64,000 nt of DNA from Sandarakinorhabdus sp. AAP62 (GCF_000331225.1 NZ_ANFY01000003.1:1-64000); one strand, 5' to 3'; shown: positions 9,010 to 18,309, numbered from the stretch's first letter. The notes: generated from the sequence alone by a model not told the origin. Translations and numbers: made by a program.

Positions 9010-9626
9010 TCCGCAAGTTTCTCAGCCCCTTTGCGACCGGGCTGCTGTTCCTGGCACCGGTGCTACTGACGCTGATCCTGCTCAACTGGCTGTCCGGCTA
9101 TCTGATTGCCGCGCTGGGGCCGGAAACCCCGCTGGGCCATATGCTGGGCGCGGCCGGCATGATCTTCACGCCTTCACCGCTGGCCGCCTTCTGGGCTGGC
9201 ATCGGCATGGCGGCGCTGCTGGTGTGGGTGGTGGGGCTGCTGGTGCAAACGCGCTTTCGCCAGCGGCTGGAGGGCGGGCTGGATGGCCTGATCGCCCGCA
9301 TTCCGGTGCTGGGGCCGCTCTATCGCCCGCTGGCGCAGTTCGTGCGCATGATGGGCAGCAGCCCTGGCGGCGAGATGAGCGGCATGTCGGTGGTCTCGGT
9401 CCGCTTTGGCGAGTCCGTCGAGGCGCTGGCGCTGCTCACCAGCCCACGTCTGCATGATTTCGGCCAGGGCTCGCGCTATCTCGTCCTGATTCCCACCGCG
9501 CCGGTGCCGGTGGGCGGCGGCCTGTTGTTTGTCGAGCCCAGCCGGGTAAAGCCCGTACCAACGATGGGCGTCGATGATCTCGCCAAGCTGTACGTGACCA
9601 TGGGCACGCTGGAGGCGGCGAAATGA
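9006..9626 (+). CDS. DUF502 family membrane protein
   Basis: A 206-residue inner-membrane protein of the DUF502 family. Two hydrophobic spans near the N-terminus (about residues 10-35 and 60-80) are followed by a soluble region carrying [19 protein letters not shown], the recognisable family core. It starts at TTG 9006, overlapping the leuB stop, because no ATG or GTG gives the conserved [18 protein letters not shown] beginning. Its stop overlaps the next ATG. The molecular function of DUF502 is not known; the link to leuB is positional only. Confidence 0.83.
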   Translation: MIRKFLSPFATGLLFLAPVLLTLILLNWLSGYLIAALGPETPLGHMLGAAGMIFTPSPLAAFWAGIGMAALLVWVVGLLVQTRFRQRLEGGLDGLIARIPVLGPLYRPLAQFVRMMGSSPGGEMSGMSVVSVRFGESVEALALLTSPRLHDFGQGSRYLVLIPTAPVPVGGGLLFVEPSRVKPVPTMGVDDLAKLYVTMGTLEAAK

Positions 9627-10843
9627 ACCTCACGCTACGCATTTTCCTGGCGCTGCTGGCCGGGCTGGTGGTCGGCGCGCTGTTGCCGGCTGACATCGGC
9701 AAGCCGCTGCTGCCAGTGACGGACGCCATCGGCAATCTGTGGTTGCAGGCGCTGCAGATGACGATCATTCCGCTGATCGCCGGGCTGCTGTTCACCGGCA
9801 TCGCGCAATCCGTGGGCCAGGCCGGCGGCGGCAAGGTGGCCGGGCGGGCGCTGCTGGCGTTCCTGGCGCTGCTGATCTTTTCCGCCCTGTGGTCGATGAT
9901 CTTCGTGCCGCTGCTGCTGGATTGGTGGCCGGCACCGCCGGCTGCGGCCGCGGCCATCGTGGCCAATAGCGCCGGCGCGGCGCCGGTGGGTGATATCAGG
10001 ATCGATGTCGGCAAATGGCTGCTGTCACTGGTGCCCGCCAACATCTTCGATTCCCTGGCCAAGGGCGACATGCTGCCGGTCGTCACCTTCATCGCCCTGT
10101 TTGCGCTGGCCGCGACCCGGCTGGACGATGATCGCCGCCGCAATCTCGTCGGCCTGTTCGATGCGGTGAAGGATGCCATGCTGGTGCTGGTCGGCTGGAT
10201 CTTCGTGATCGCGCCGCTGGGCGTGTTCGCGCTGGCGGTGAGCGTCGGCATCAAGGCCGGGCTCGGCGCGTTCGGCCTGCTGGGCCATTATATCGCCGTG
10301 CTGGTTCTGGTGCAGCTTGGCCTCATCATCCTCGTCTATCCGCTCGCCGTCCTGTTCGGCCGCGTCGGCCCATTGGCCTTTGCCCGCGCCGTGCTGCCAG
10401 CCCAGGCCGTGGCCGTTTCCACCCAGTCCAGCATTGCCAGCCTGCCGGCGATCTTTGACGGGGCGGAACGGCTGGGCCTGCCGGAGGCCACCAGCCGCGT
10501 GGTGCTGCCGCTGGCGGTGAGCATCTTCCGCATCACCAGCCCCTGCGCCAATGTCGCCGTCGTCCTCTATTGCGGCCATCTTTACGGCATGGATCACACC
10601 GCGCTGGCCTATCTGGGCGCGCTGCTGGCCGCGCTGGTGGCGGCCGTCTCCACCGGCGGCCTGCCCGGCTCCATCACCTTCCTCGCCGCCTGCGTACCGA
10701 TCGCCAACGCCATGGGCGTGCCCATCGCCGTGCTGCCGGTGCTGCTGGCGGTGGAACTGGTGCCCGACGTGTTCCGCACGCTGGGCAATGTCACGGCCGA
10801 TCTGGCGGTGACGGCGATATTGTCGCGCAACCGCAGCGCCTGA
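9623..10843 (+). CDS. Dicarboxylate/amino acid:cation symporter
   Basis: A 406-residue secondary transporter of the DAACS (GltP/DctA) family in the inner membrane, coupling Na+ or H+ to uptake of glutamate, aspartate or C4-dicarboxylates. Many hydrophobic segments are visible. The STQSSIASLPAIF stretch corresponds to the serine-rich re-entrant loop, and SIFRITSPCANVAVVLYCGHLYG to the TM7 region. The latter normally reads NMDGT; here it is RITSPCAN, so substrate may differ from aspartate or glutamate. It is translationally coupled to DUF502 (ATGA). Family is clear, substrate is not. Confidence 0.87.
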   Translation: MNLTLRIFLALLAGLVVGALLPADIGKPLLPVTDAIGNLWLQALQMTIIPLIAGLLFTGIAQSVGQAGGGKVAGRALLAFLALLIFSALWSMIFVPLLLDWWPAPPAAAAAIVANSAGAAPVGDIRIDVGKWLLSLVPANIFDSLAKGDMLPVVTFIALFALAATRLDDDRRRNLVGLFDAVKDAMLVLVGWIFVIAPLGVFALAVSVGIKAGLGAFGLLGHYIAVLVLVQLGLIILVYPLAVLFGRVGPLAFARAVLPAQAVAVSTQSSIASLPAIFDGAERLGLPEATSRVVLPLAVSIFRITSPCANVAVVLYCGHLYGMDHTALAYLGALLAALVAAVSTGGLPGSITFLAACVPIANAMGVPIAVLPVLLAVELVPDVFRTLGNVTADLAVTAILSRNRSA

Positions 10844-10929
10844 TCGGGCCCCTGATTGCTGCATTGCAATATTGGCAGTCTGGACTCTGCGGCCTGATGC
10901 GTTAACAGCACCGGCGCAAGGAGCTGAAC

Positions 10930-11970
10930 ATGGGTTACAAGGTCGTTGTTGTGGGCGCCACCGGCAATGTCGGGCGCGAAATGCTGAACATCCTGGCGGA
11001 ACGCCAGTTCCCGATCGCGGATATTGCCGCCGTGGCGTCGTCGCGCTCGGTGGGCGACATGGTCGAATTTGGCGAGACCGGCCGCGAGATCAAGGTGCAG
11101 AACCTGGAGCATTTCGATTTCACCGGCTGGGATATCGCCCTGTTCGCCGCCGGCTCCGGCCCCGCCAGGATCTATGCCCCCAAGGCCGCTTCCCAAGGCT
11201 GCGTGGTGATCGACAACAGCAGCCTGTTCCGCATGGATCATGATGTGCCGCTGATCGTGCCGGAAGTGAACCCGGAAGCCATCGATGGCTACAAGAAGCG
11301 CATGATCATCGCCAATCCCAACTGCTCGACCGCGCAGATGGTGGTGGCGCTGAAGCCGCTGCACGATGCCGCCATCATCAAGCGCGTGGTGGTGAGCACC
11401 TATCAATCCGTGTCCGGCGCCGGCAAGGACGGCATGGACGAGCTGTTCACCCAGAGCCGCGCCATCTTCGTGGGCGACGAGCCGGTGAACGAGAAGTTCA
11501 CCAAGCGCATCGCCTTCAACGTCATCCCCCACATCGACAGCTTCCTGGGCCCTGACAGCGGCATGGACGGCTACACCAAGGAAGAGTGGAAGATGACGGT
11601 GGAAACCCGCAAGATCCTCGATCCCGATATCGAGGTGACGGCGACCTGCGTGCGGGTGCCGGTGTTCGTCGGCCATTCGGAAGCCATCAATGTGGAATTC
11701 GAAATGCCGATCACGGTCGCCAAGGCGCAGAGCCTGCTGCGCGAGGCACCGGGCATCATGCTGGTCGACAAGCGCGAGGACGGTGGCTACGTCACGCCGG
11801 TCGAATGCGTGGGCGATTATGCCACCTTCGTTTCCCGCGTGCGCAAGGATCCGACCGTGGAACATGGCCTGGCGCTGTGGTGCGTGTCGGACAATCTGCG
11901 CAAGGGCGCGGCGCTGAACGCGGTGCAGATTGCCGAGCTTCTGGGCCGTCGCCACCTGAAGAAGGGATGA
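10930..11970 (+). CDS. asd: Aspartate-semialdehyde dehydrogenase
   Basis: A 346-residue NADP-dependent enzyme that reduces aspartyl phosphate to aspartate semialdehyde, the branch step to lysine/diaminopimelate, threonine and methionine. The N-terminal Rossmann motif VVVGATGNVGREM, catalytic Cys132 in NPNCSTAQ, and the late segment with GLALWCVSDNLRKGAALNAVQIAE are all present. An AAGGAG site precedes the ATG. A possible weak hairpin follows. It is preceded by 86 non-coding bases, so it probably has its own promoter. Confidence 0.96.
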   Translation: MGYKVVVVGATGNVGREMLNILAERQFPIADIAAVASSRSVGDMVEFGETGREIKVQNLEHFDFTGWDIALFAAGSGPARIYAPKAASQGCVVIDNSSLFRMDHDVPLIVPEVNPEAIDGYKKRMIIANPNCSTAQMVVALKPLHDAAIIKRVVVSTYQSVSGAGKDGMDELFTQSRAIFVGDEPVNEKFTKRIAFNVIPHIDSFLGPDSGMDGYTKEEWKMTVETRKILDPDIEVTATCVRVPVFVGHSEAINVEFEMPITVAKAQSLLREAPGIMLVDKREDGGYVTPVECVGDYATFVSRVRKDPTVEHGLALWCVSDNLRKGAALNAVQIAELLGRRHLKKG

Positions 11971-11986
11971 ACCAAGCGGGGCGGTT

Positions 11987-12007
11987 TTGCGGCGCGCGTC
12001 GCCGCAA
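11987..12007 (+). terminator. Small hairpin after asd
   Basis: TTGCGGCG (11987-11994) pairs with CGCCGCAA (12000-12007) around CGCGT. The T-run is poor (TTCCCTG), so efficiency is uncertain. It lies 17 bases past the asd stop. Confidence 0.4.
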
Positions 12008-12083
12008 TTCCCTGAAATTGCCCAATTTGGTTCAGCCGGCGGCCATGCGCGCTGTCACATAACGGCCAGGCCGGAACGACCGG

Positions 12084-12113
12084 TTGACTTACTGTATTAG
12101 TCTGATAATACAG
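12084..12113 (+). promoter_or_regulatory. Promoter overlapped by a perfect 8-base palindrome
   Basis: TTGACT (12084-12089) and TAATAC (12106-12111) are spaced 16 bases and form a good sigma-70-like promoter. Within it CTGTATTA (12092-12099) and TAATACAG (12106-12113) are a perfect inverted repeat with a six-base spacer, covering the -10 element. That arrangement fits a repressor operator. The target is the outer-membrane protein gene 50 bases downstream. Confidence 0.6.
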
Positions 12114-12162
12114 CCACAGCCGGCCGCCCCCACTGCCGGTGAACAACATGAAGGAATAGAAG

Positions 12163-12780
12163 ATGTCGCGTATTGCAATCGCGCTGCTGACGGCGGCTGC
12201 CCTGGCCGCACCCGCCATGGCCCAATCGGCCGATACCAACTTCAACGGCCCGTTCATCGGTGCCCAGCTTGGCTGGCAGCAGGACCGCCAGTCGCTGACC
12301 ACCGGCACCGTGCCGCCGATCACCACCCGTGCCAGGGGCGACGGCTTCGCCTATGGCGGCCAGCTTGGCTATGACTTCAACCTGGGCAGCGCCGTGCTTG
12401 GCGTCGAAGCCTCGCTGACCGGTCGCACCGGCAGCAACCGCTTCCCGACCTTCGATCTGGAAGCCGGCCGCACCATCAACGTGACCGCGCGTGCCGGCTG
12501 GCTGGTGACGCCGGAAGGCCTGCTCTATGCCCGCGGCGGCTATTCCAATGCGCGCTACACTGTCGCCAATAATGTTCTGAGGCTGGCAGACGTTTCGGAA
12601 AATCGCGACGGCTATACCGTCGGCGCCGGTTACGAACATATGCTGGCCAAGAATGTCTCGGCCCGCATCGAGTATAATTACAGCGATTTCGGCAACGATT
12701 CGCTGCCCGGCATCGGCGGGCCCGCGACGCTCAACTATCATCGCCACGCGGTGATGACCGGCGTCAACTTCCGCTTCTGA
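12163..12780 (+). CDS. Outer-membrane beta-barrel protein
   Basis: A 205-residue protein with a signal peptide (cut after AMAQ, about residue 21) and a small beta-barrel of alternating hydrophobic/aromatic strands, ending in Phe as outer-membrane proteins do (GVNFRF). GPFIGAQLGWQQDR at the mature N-terminus, GRINV-like GRTINVTARAGWLV and RIEYNYSDFGN resemble the OmpA-barrel/Omp25 surface protein group of alphaproteobacteria. It stands alone, with its own palindrome-covered promoter upstream and a strong hairpin downstream. A structural or stress-responsive role is likely; no specific ligand can be named. Confidence 0.85.
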   Translation: MSRIAIALLTAAALAAPAMAQSADTNFNGPFIGAQLGWQQDRQSLTTGTVPPITTRARGDGFAYGGQLGYDFNLGSAVLGVEASLTGRTGSNRFPTFDLEAGRTINVTARAGWLVTPEGLLYARGGYSNARYTVANNVLRLADVSENRDGYTVGAGYEHMLAKNVSARIEYNYSDFGNDSLPGIGGPATLNYHRHAVMTGVNFRF

Positions 12781-12798
12781 TCTCCCCCGACCGGAGCG

Positions 12799-12828
12799 AG
12801 GGGCCGGCGGCTCATGCCGCCGGCCCCT
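12799..12828. terminator. Strong hairpin between convergent genes
   Basis: AGGGGCCGGCGGC (12799-12811), loop TCAT, then GCCGCCGGCCCCT (12816-12828) gives a 13-base perfect stem followed by CTTGTCT. It lies between the barrel gene (+) and scoB (-) and can serve both. Confidence 0.75.
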
Positions 12829-12839
12829 CTTGTCTGCGC

Positions 12840-13472
12840 TCAGGCCTCGAAATGGCCTTCGGTCCGCGCCCTGAGCGTGTCGAGATCAACGCCCGGCGCC
12901 AGTTCGATCAGCTTGAACGCGGCGCCCTTCGCGGGGCGGGCCAGCACGGCGAGCTCGGAAATCACCATGTCCACCACGCCCTTGCCGGTCAGCGGCAGGG
13001 TGCAGGCCGTCTTGAACTTGGCCGAACCGTCCTTGGCATTGTGCTCCATCAGCACGATGATCTTCTTCACGCCCGCCACCAGATCCATGGCGCCGCCCAT
13101 GCCCTTCACCATCTTGCCGGGGATCATCCAGTTGGCGATGTCGCCATTGTCGGCCACTTCCATGGCGCCCAGGATGGAGAGGTCGATATGGCCGCCGCGG
13201 ATCATGGCGAAACTGTCGGCGCTGCTGAAATAGCTGGTGCGACGAAGCTCGGTGATGGTCTGCTTGCCGGCGTTGATCAGATCGGCATCTTCCTCGCCCG
13301 CGAACGGAAACGGCCCCATGCCGAGCATGCCGTTCTCGCTCTGCAGCGTCACGTCCACGCCGGGCGGGATGTGATTGGCCACCAGGGTCGGCATGCCGAT
13401 GCCCAGGTTGACGTAGAAACCATCCTTGAGTTCCTGCGCGGCGCGGGCGGCTTGCTGGTCACGCGTCCACAT
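12840..13472 (-). CDS. scoB: 3-oxoacid CoA-transferase subunit B
   Basis: A 210-residue beta subunit of succinyl-CoA:3-ketoacid CoA-transferase type enzymes, which move CoA between succinate and acetoacetate-like acids. The catalytic glutamate is in [12 protein letters not shown] (Glu46). [17 protein letters not shown]-type start ([16 protein letters not shown]) and LDLVAGVKK-like segment are family features. Its ATG overlaps the scoA stop, so the two subunits are made together. The preferred acid could be acetoacetate, but related enzymes use other beta-keto acids. Confidence 0.93.
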   Translation of the reverse strand: MWTRDQQAARAAQELKDGFYVNLGIGMPTLVANHIPPGVDVTLQSENGMLGMGPFPFAGEEDADLINAGKQTITELRRTSYFSSADSFAMIRGGHIDLSILGAMEVADNGDIANWMIPGKMVKGMGGAMDLVAGVKKIIVLMEHNAKDGSAKFKTACTLPLTGKGVVDMVISELAVLARPAKGAAFKLIELAPGVDLDTLRARTEGHFEA

Positions 13473-14182
13473 CAGGCAGACTCCCTTTCCCGAACGGTGC
13501 GTTGCTCGATGCGCTTTTCATAATCGCGGCCCACGAACAGCCGCTGCACGAAGATGCCCGGCGTGTGAATGCCATCCGGATCAAGTTCGCCGGGGCCGAC
13601 CAGCTCCTCCACCTCGACCACCGTCATCTTGCCGGCGGTGGCCATCATCGGGTTGAAGTTGCGCGCCGTCTTGCGGAACACCAGATTGCCGTAGGGATCA
13701 GCCTTCCACGCCTTCACGATGGCGAGATCGGCGACCAGACCAGTTTCGAGGATGTAGGTCTCCCCGTTGAAATCCTTGTGCTCCTTGCCTTCGGCGACCA
13801 GCGTGCCGACACCGGTTTTCGTGTAGAAGCCCGGGATCCCCGCGCCGCCAGCCCGGATCCGTTCGGCCAGCGTGCCCTGCGGGTTGAACTCCAGCTGCAG
13901 CTCGCCAGCCAGATATTGCCGCTCGAATTCCTTGTTCTCCCCCACATAGGAGGAAATCATCCTGGCGATCTGGCGGGTTTCGAGCAGCAGGCCAAGGCCA
14001 AAGCCATCGACGCCGGCATTGTTGGAAATGCAGGTCAGCCCCTTCACGCCAGAAGCGCGCAGGGCGGCGATCAGATTTTCGGGAATGCCGCACAGGCCGA
14101 AGCCGCCGGACATGACCGTCATCCCGTCGAACAGCAGCCCATCCAGGGCGGCGGCGGCATCGGGATAGAGCTTGTTGGCCAT
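13472..14182 (-). CDS. scoA: 3-oxoacid CoA-transferase subunit A
   Basis: A 236-residue alpha subunit partner of the downstream scoB. The CoA-binding glycine motif [14 protein letters not shown] (about residues 26-39) and [13 protein letters not shown] are typical. The start is [13 protein letters not shown] at 14182, served by GAAAGGGG upstream; a longer in-frame extension would add 40 residues with no homology-like character. It is first gene of the two-gene operon and diverges from the PLP decarboxylase across about 146 bases that hold both promoters, though none is clear by eye. Confidence 0.93.
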   Translation of the reverse strand: MANKLYPDAAAALDGLLFDGMTVMSGGFGLCGIPENLIAALRASGVKGLTCISNNAGVDGFGLGLLLETRQIARMISSYVGENKEFERQYLAGELQLEFNPQGTLAERIRAGGAGIPGFYTKTGVGTLVAEGKEHKDFNGETYILETGLVADLAIVKAWKADPYGNLVFRKTARNFNPMMATAGKMTVVEVEELVGPGELDPDGIHTPGIFVQRLFVGRDYEKRIEQRTVRERESA

Positions 14183-14328
14183 GGGCGAACCCCTTTCATG
14201 TTGCGTCTGCGAGATAACCAGATTGTCGCAGCCGCGCCAGACGCTTTTCAATCCGTTGCGTCGGGCGGAAAGGTGACACGGCGGATTTCCGCAAGACTCC
14301 ACCCATTGCGGCCGCTATCAGGCCGGCC

Positions 14329-15735
14329 ATGAGCCCGCTTGATATCGCCCCCCTCGACATCGCCCCCCTCGACATCGCCATCGCCGAAGGCCGCCGCTTC
14401 ATCGACAGCCAGTCGACGCGCAGCGTGGCACCCACCGGCACGCGCGCCGATATCCTGGCCCCGATGCCCACCGCCTTGCCCGCCACCGGCATGGACCCGG
14501 CCGACGTGGTGCGCCTGATCGCCCGCGCTGCCGAGCCGGGCCTGATGGGCAATCTGGGCGGGCGTTTCTTTGCCTGGGTGAAGGGCGGCGCGCTGCCGGC
14601 GGCCCATGCCACCGATGTGCTGGCGACGCTGTGGGACCAGAATGTCGTGCTCGCCGCCACCAGCCCGGCCGGCGCGGTGCTGGAGGAAGTGGCGGGGCGG
14701 CTGCTGCTCGATGCGCTGCACCTGCCCGCGACATGTGCCTACAGCTTCACCACCGGCTGCCAGATGAGCCACGCCACCGCGCTGGCGGCCGCCCGCCACC
14801 ATGTGCTGGCGCGCGCCGGCTGGGATGTGGAGGTGGACGGCCTGTTCGGCGCGCCGCCGATCTGCGTGCTCGCCAACGCGCACCGGCATTCGAGCGTGGA
14901 CCGGGCGCTGCGCCTGCTGGGGATTGGCACGGCGGCGATCGTGCCGCTCGGCGGCGGCGGGGCCGGCAAGGTGGGGGCCGCCGAACTGGCCGCCGCGCTG
15001 CTGGCGACGGAAGGCGCGCCCACCATCGTCATCCTCAACGCCGGCGATCTCAACCTCGGCGCCAGCGATGATTTCGCCACGCTGGTGCCGATGGCGCAGG
15101 CGGCCGGGGCCTGGGTGCATGTCGATGGCGCGTTTGGCCTGTGGCTGAATGCGGCTCCGCGCTTCCGCGCCCAGGTCGCCGGTATCGCGTTGTGCGATTC
15201 CTGGGCAACCGACGGCCACAAGTGGCTGAACACGCCCTATGATGCCGGCATGGCCATCACCCGCCACGGCGACGCGCTGCAGGCTTCGATGCGGATGACG
15301 GCGAGTTATCTGACCGAAGGCGGCGAGACCCGCGACCCGATGGATTACACGCCGGAATGGTCCCGCCGCGCCCGCGCCCTGCCGACATTGGCGGCGTTGC
15401 TGGAACTGGGCCGCGACGGGCTTGCCGATCTGATCGAGCGCTGCTGTGATCATGCCGCGGCCATTCACGACGGCATCGCCGCGCTCGATGGCGCCACCAG
15501 CATCGCGCGGCCCGTGATGAACCAGGGCATGATCCGCTTTCACGACCGGGCGGGCGCCAACATCAGCGACGCGGTGATCGCCGCCATCAACGCCAGCGGC
15601 GAAGCGTTCCTGAGCGGCGTGCTGTGGCAGGGCGAACGCACGATGCGGATCAGCGTGTGCAACTGGCAGACCAACGAAGACGATGTTCGCCGCACCGTGG
15701 CGGCGGCCGCTCAGGCGCTGATCGCCTTGCGCTGA
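14329..15735 (+). CDS. PLP-dependent group II decarboxylase family protein
   Basis: A 468-residue fold-type I PLP enzyme of the aromatic-amino-acid/glutamate decarboxylase family. VHVDGAFGLW holds the Asp that binds the pyridine nitrogen. TDGHKWLN provides the PLP lysine (Lys298). TGCQMSHATALAAARHHVL is the small-domain phosphate site region. The N-terminus contains three near-identical LDIAP units encoded by 15-base tandem repeats (14338-14382). The usual tetramer-loop residues that define substrate are not readable, so decarboxylase or aldolase-type activity is open. The last 25 bases overlap the convergent PEP-CTERM gene. Confidence 0.85.
   Translation: MSPLDIAPLDIAPLDIAIAEGRRFIDSQSTRSVAPTGTRADILAPMPTALPATGMDPADVVRLIARAAEPGLMGNLGGRFFAWVKGGALPAAHATDVLATLWDQNVVLAATSPAGAVLEEVAGRLLLDALHLPATCAYSFTTGCQMSHATALAAARHHVLARAGWDVEVDGLFGAPPICVLANAHRHSSVDRALRLLGIGTAAIVPLGGGGAGKVGAAELAAALLATEGAPTIVILNAGDLNLGASDDFATLVPMAQAAGAWVHVDGAFGLWLNAAPRFRAQVAGIALCDSWATDGHKWLNTPYDAGMAITRHGDALQASMRMTASYLTEGGETRDPMDYTPEWSRRARALPTLAALLELGRDGLADLIERCCDHAAAIHDGIAALDGATSIARPVMNQGMIRFHDRAGANISDAVIAAINASGEAFLSGVLWQGERTMRISVCNWQTNEDDVRRTVAAAAQALIALR
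14338..14382 (+). repeat. 15-base tandem repeat inside the decarboxylase 5' end
   Basis: Three consecutive copies of a 15-base unit (CTCGACATCGCCCCC and two variants) encode LDIAP, LDIAP, LDIAI immediately after the start. Copy number could change without breaking the frame. Confidence 0.8.
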
Positions 15736-16361
15736 CGCAACACGACACCGGCCAGACCCAGGCCCGCGATCCACAGGGCCCAGCTTTGCGGTTCCGGCAC
15801 GGCGCTGATCTGATAGTCCACCCGCAGCCGATCGACCATGAAGCCGTTGGCGCCGGGCAGCGTATCGGCGGCGCTGAGGAAATTGAAGATCAGCCCGGCT
15901 GATACCTCGCGCGGGCCACCGCCGAGGAACGGGCTGGGCAGCCAGTCCCAGCTGATCGGGCGCGGCAGGATCACCCGCAGCCGCGGCCGGCCTTCTTCCT
16001 CGGGATCGCTGTCCAGCCATTCCGAAAGCGGCGTCAGCGGCGTGCGCAGCTGGATGGCAGCCGGGGTGAAGGCATCAAGCGGCGACCACAACAGGCTGAC
16101 ATCCAGCGTCGCGCCCTTCGTGCCCGGATCGCTGATCAGAAAGGGCGCCGACAGGCCAACCCGGATCGTGCCCTGGCTGCCCAGGATGTCGCCAACGCCG
16201 AAATCGCGGCTGAACGTCAGCCGCTCTTCGCGCGTGATCTCGCCATCGGTGACGGCCAGCGTCGATTCAATGCCGAGCCGATAAGGACATTCGGGCGGGC
16301 AGCCGGCCCACGCCGGTGCGGCCAACGCCATGGCGGCCAGTGCAGCAAACCCATTCTTCAT
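15711..16361 (-). CDS. PEPxxWA-CTERM sorted exported protein
   Basis: A 216-residue exported protein with a signal peptide (about residues 1-19, ending APAWAG) and a C-terminal sorting tail PEPQSWALW followed by a hydrophobic helix and RQRK. The middle is beta-rich and has two close Cys at CPPECPY. It has no domain I can name. It is the second exosortase substrate in the window. Its 3' end overlaps the convergent decarboxylase by 25 bases, so the sorting tail codons are also the end of that gene. Confidence 0.75.
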   Translation of the reverse strand: MKNGFAALAAMALAAPAWAGCPPECPYRLGIESTLAVTDGEITREERLTFSRDFGVGDILGSQGTIRVGLSAPFLISDPGTKGATLDVSLLWSPLDAFTPAAIQLRTPLTPLSEWLDSDPEEEGRPRLRVILPRPISWDWLPSPFLGGGPREVSAGLIFNFLSAADTLPGANGFMVDRLRVDYQISAVPEPQSWALWIAGLGLAGVVLRQRKAISA

Positions 16362-16425
16362 GGCCCATCCCCTCTTGGCGAGGATAATGGCGGCAGGGGT
16401 GCCGGCGCGAAATCCGGGTGAACGC

Positions 16426-16758
16426 TTAGCCGCGCCGCCGCCCGATCAGCCCGCCGATCAGGCCAGTGACCGCGCTGCTGCCGGTGCCCAGTGCCAGCAG
16501 GCTGGTCGGCACATCACCCAGCGCCACCGACACCGCGATGCCGATGGCGGCGCTGATGCCGCCCGCCAGAGCGCCTTGGCCGGCCGCGGCCGACAGGCTG
16601 GCCGGCTGGCCTTTCAGCGCCGCCCAGCCGGCAACAGCGGAAATGCCCATGCCGCCGACGGCAAACAGATTGGCGACGGCCGGCACATGATGGCCGGCCA
16701 CCACCATGGCGATCTGGGCGATTGTGCCGAGCAGCGTTGCGCGTGTGAGTTGGTTCAT
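16426..16758 (-). CDS. Small hydrophobic membrane protein, unknown function
   Basis: A 110-residue protein, nearly all hydrophobic, with about three glycine/alanine-rich membrane spans and a short RRRG end. A strong GGGGGGAGAGG site lies just before the ATG, which supports expression. The sequence does not match a family I recognise. It sits between the PEP-CTERM gene and the acyl-CoA synthetase, 48 bases from the latter. Confidence 0.6.
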   Translation of the reverse strand: MNQLTRATLLGTIAQIAMVVAGHHVPAVANLFAVGGMGISAVAGWAALKGQPASLSAAAGQGALAGGISAAIGIAVSVALGDVPTSLLALGTGSSAVTGLIGGLIGRRRG

Positions 16759-16806
16759 GATCCTCTCCCCCCAGAGTGGACCATCATGCTGCGCCGCTTT
16801 GCTGTC

Positions 16807-18309
16807 TCAGGCAACCGTGCCCTTGAAGCTGTCACGCAATTCACGTTTCAGCACCTTGCCGATGTGGCTGCGCGGCAGTTCGTCAACCAGCACGACGGCG
16901 GCCAGGCGCTGGGTCTTGCCCACCTTGGCGTTGACGGCGGCGCGCAGGGCTTCGGCGTCACCGCCCGGCGCGACGACGAAGGCGACCGGGGTTTCGCCCC
17001 ACGCATCAGATGCGACACCCACCACGGCGGCTTCGACCACGCCGGGCAGGGTGAGCAGCACGGCTTCGATATCGGAGGGGTAGATGTTGAAGCCGCCGGA
17101 GATGATCATGTCCTTGGCGCGGTCCATCAGCGTCAGGAAGCCCTCTTCATCCAGCCGGCCGATGTCCCCGGTGCGCAGCCATTCCTTGCCCTCGGCGTCG
17201 ATCCAATAGGCCTTGGCGGTGAGATCCGGCCGATTCTTGTAGCCGTTCATGGTGGCGGGCGAGCGGCCGACAATCTCGCCTGGGGTGCCGGGCGGCACGT
17301 CGTTGCCGTCTTCATCGATGATGCGCACTTCATGACCGGGCTGCGGCTGGCCGACGGTGTGCAGCTTGTCGGGATGTTCGTGGGCGACCAACATGAAGCC
17401 GACCCCGCCTTCGGTCATGCCGAAGAATTCGATCAGACCGCCGGGCATGCGGCGCAACACTTCGGCCTTCAGTTCGGCCGCGAACGGTGCGGAGGTGCAG
17501 AATTTCATCTGCAGCGACGAAAGATCGGTGGCGTCGAACCCCGGATCGGCGAGCAGGCGGCGATATTGCACCGGCACCAGCATGGCGTGGGTAACGCGGT
17601 GGGTTTCGGCTTCGCGCAGCCACTGTGCCGTGTCGAACTTGGGCATCAGCACGGCGGTGCCGCCCCAGGCCAGGGTGGGGATGAAGCTGACCAGGGTGGT
17701 GTTGGAATAGAGCGGCGTGGAACACAGCGTCACGCAGTCCGGCCCATAGCCGATGCGGCGACCGCCCGTGATGTGCAGCGATCGCATGGCGCAGCTCTGC
17801 ACGATGCCCTTGGGCGTGCCGGTGGTGCCGCTGGAATAGATGATGTTGAACCCGGCCTGGGGATCGAGCGGCGCCAGCGGCGGCACCGGCACGGTGGGAT
17901 CGATGAAGCTGTTCAGCCGGTCGAGATCGACCAGCGTCTTCCCGGCCAGCACCGAACCAAAGGCGGCGCGATTGGGGGCATCGACAAACACGAACCGCGC
18001 GCCCGAATCGGCGACCATGGCCGCGATCTGATCGGGCGTGGAACTGGGCGCCAGCGGCGCTATGGTGGCGCGCAGCCGCAGCACGGCGGCCCACAGCACG
18101 GCATAATCGACGCTGGAAAGCGCGATGCTGGCCACGCTGTCGCCGGGCTTCACGCCGTGATCGGCGAGCGTGCCGGCGAGCTTTTCGGCCCGGGCGACGA
18201 ATTCGCGCCAGTTCAGCCGGTCGCTGCCGCAGATGACGGCAGGATGATTGGGCCTGGCCGCCGCATTGGCAGCCAGAGCGGCGGGGAAATCGAAAGTGGC
18301 GTCAGTCAT
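16807..18309 (-). CDS. AMP-dependent acyl-CoA synthetase/ligase
   Basis: A 500-residue adenylate-forming enzyme that activates a carboxylic acid to its CoA thioester through an acyl-AMP. Motif A3 YSSGTTGTPKGIV at about residue 150, EFFGMTEGG, the hinge GDIGRLDEEGFLTLMDRAKDMIISGG and the catalytic lysine region HIGKVLKREL are complete. MTDATFDFPAAL (18309) is preferred over a Met seven codons upstream, though neither has a clear ribosome site. Substrate (fatty, aryl or other acid) is not evident. It is separated from the larger acyl-CoA gene run at 25 kb. Confidence 0.88.
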   Translation of the reverse strand: MTDATFDFPAALAANAAARPNHPAVICGSDRLNWREFVARAEKLAGTLADHGVKPGDSVASIALSSVDYAVLWAAVLRLRATIAPLAPSSTPDQIAAMVADSGARFVFVDAPNRAAFGSVLAGKTLVDLDRLNSFIDPTVPVPPLAPLDPQAGFNIIYSSGTTGTPKGIVQSCAMRSLHITGGRRIGYGPDCVTLCSTPLYSNTTLVSFIPTLAWGGTAVLMPKFDTAQWLREAETHRVTHAMLVPVQYRRLLADPGFDATDLSSLQMKFCTSAPFAAELKAEVLRRMPGGLIEFFGMTEGGVGFMLVAHEHPDKLHTVGQPQPGHEVRIIDEDGNDVPPGTPGEIVGRSPATMNGYKNRPDLTAKAYWIDAEGKEWLRTGDIGRLDEEGFLTLMDRAKDMIISGGFNIYPSDIEAVLLTLPGVVEAAVVGVASDAWGETPVAFVVAPGGDAEALRAAVNAKVGKTQRLAAVVLVDELPRSHIGKVLKRELRDSFKGTVA

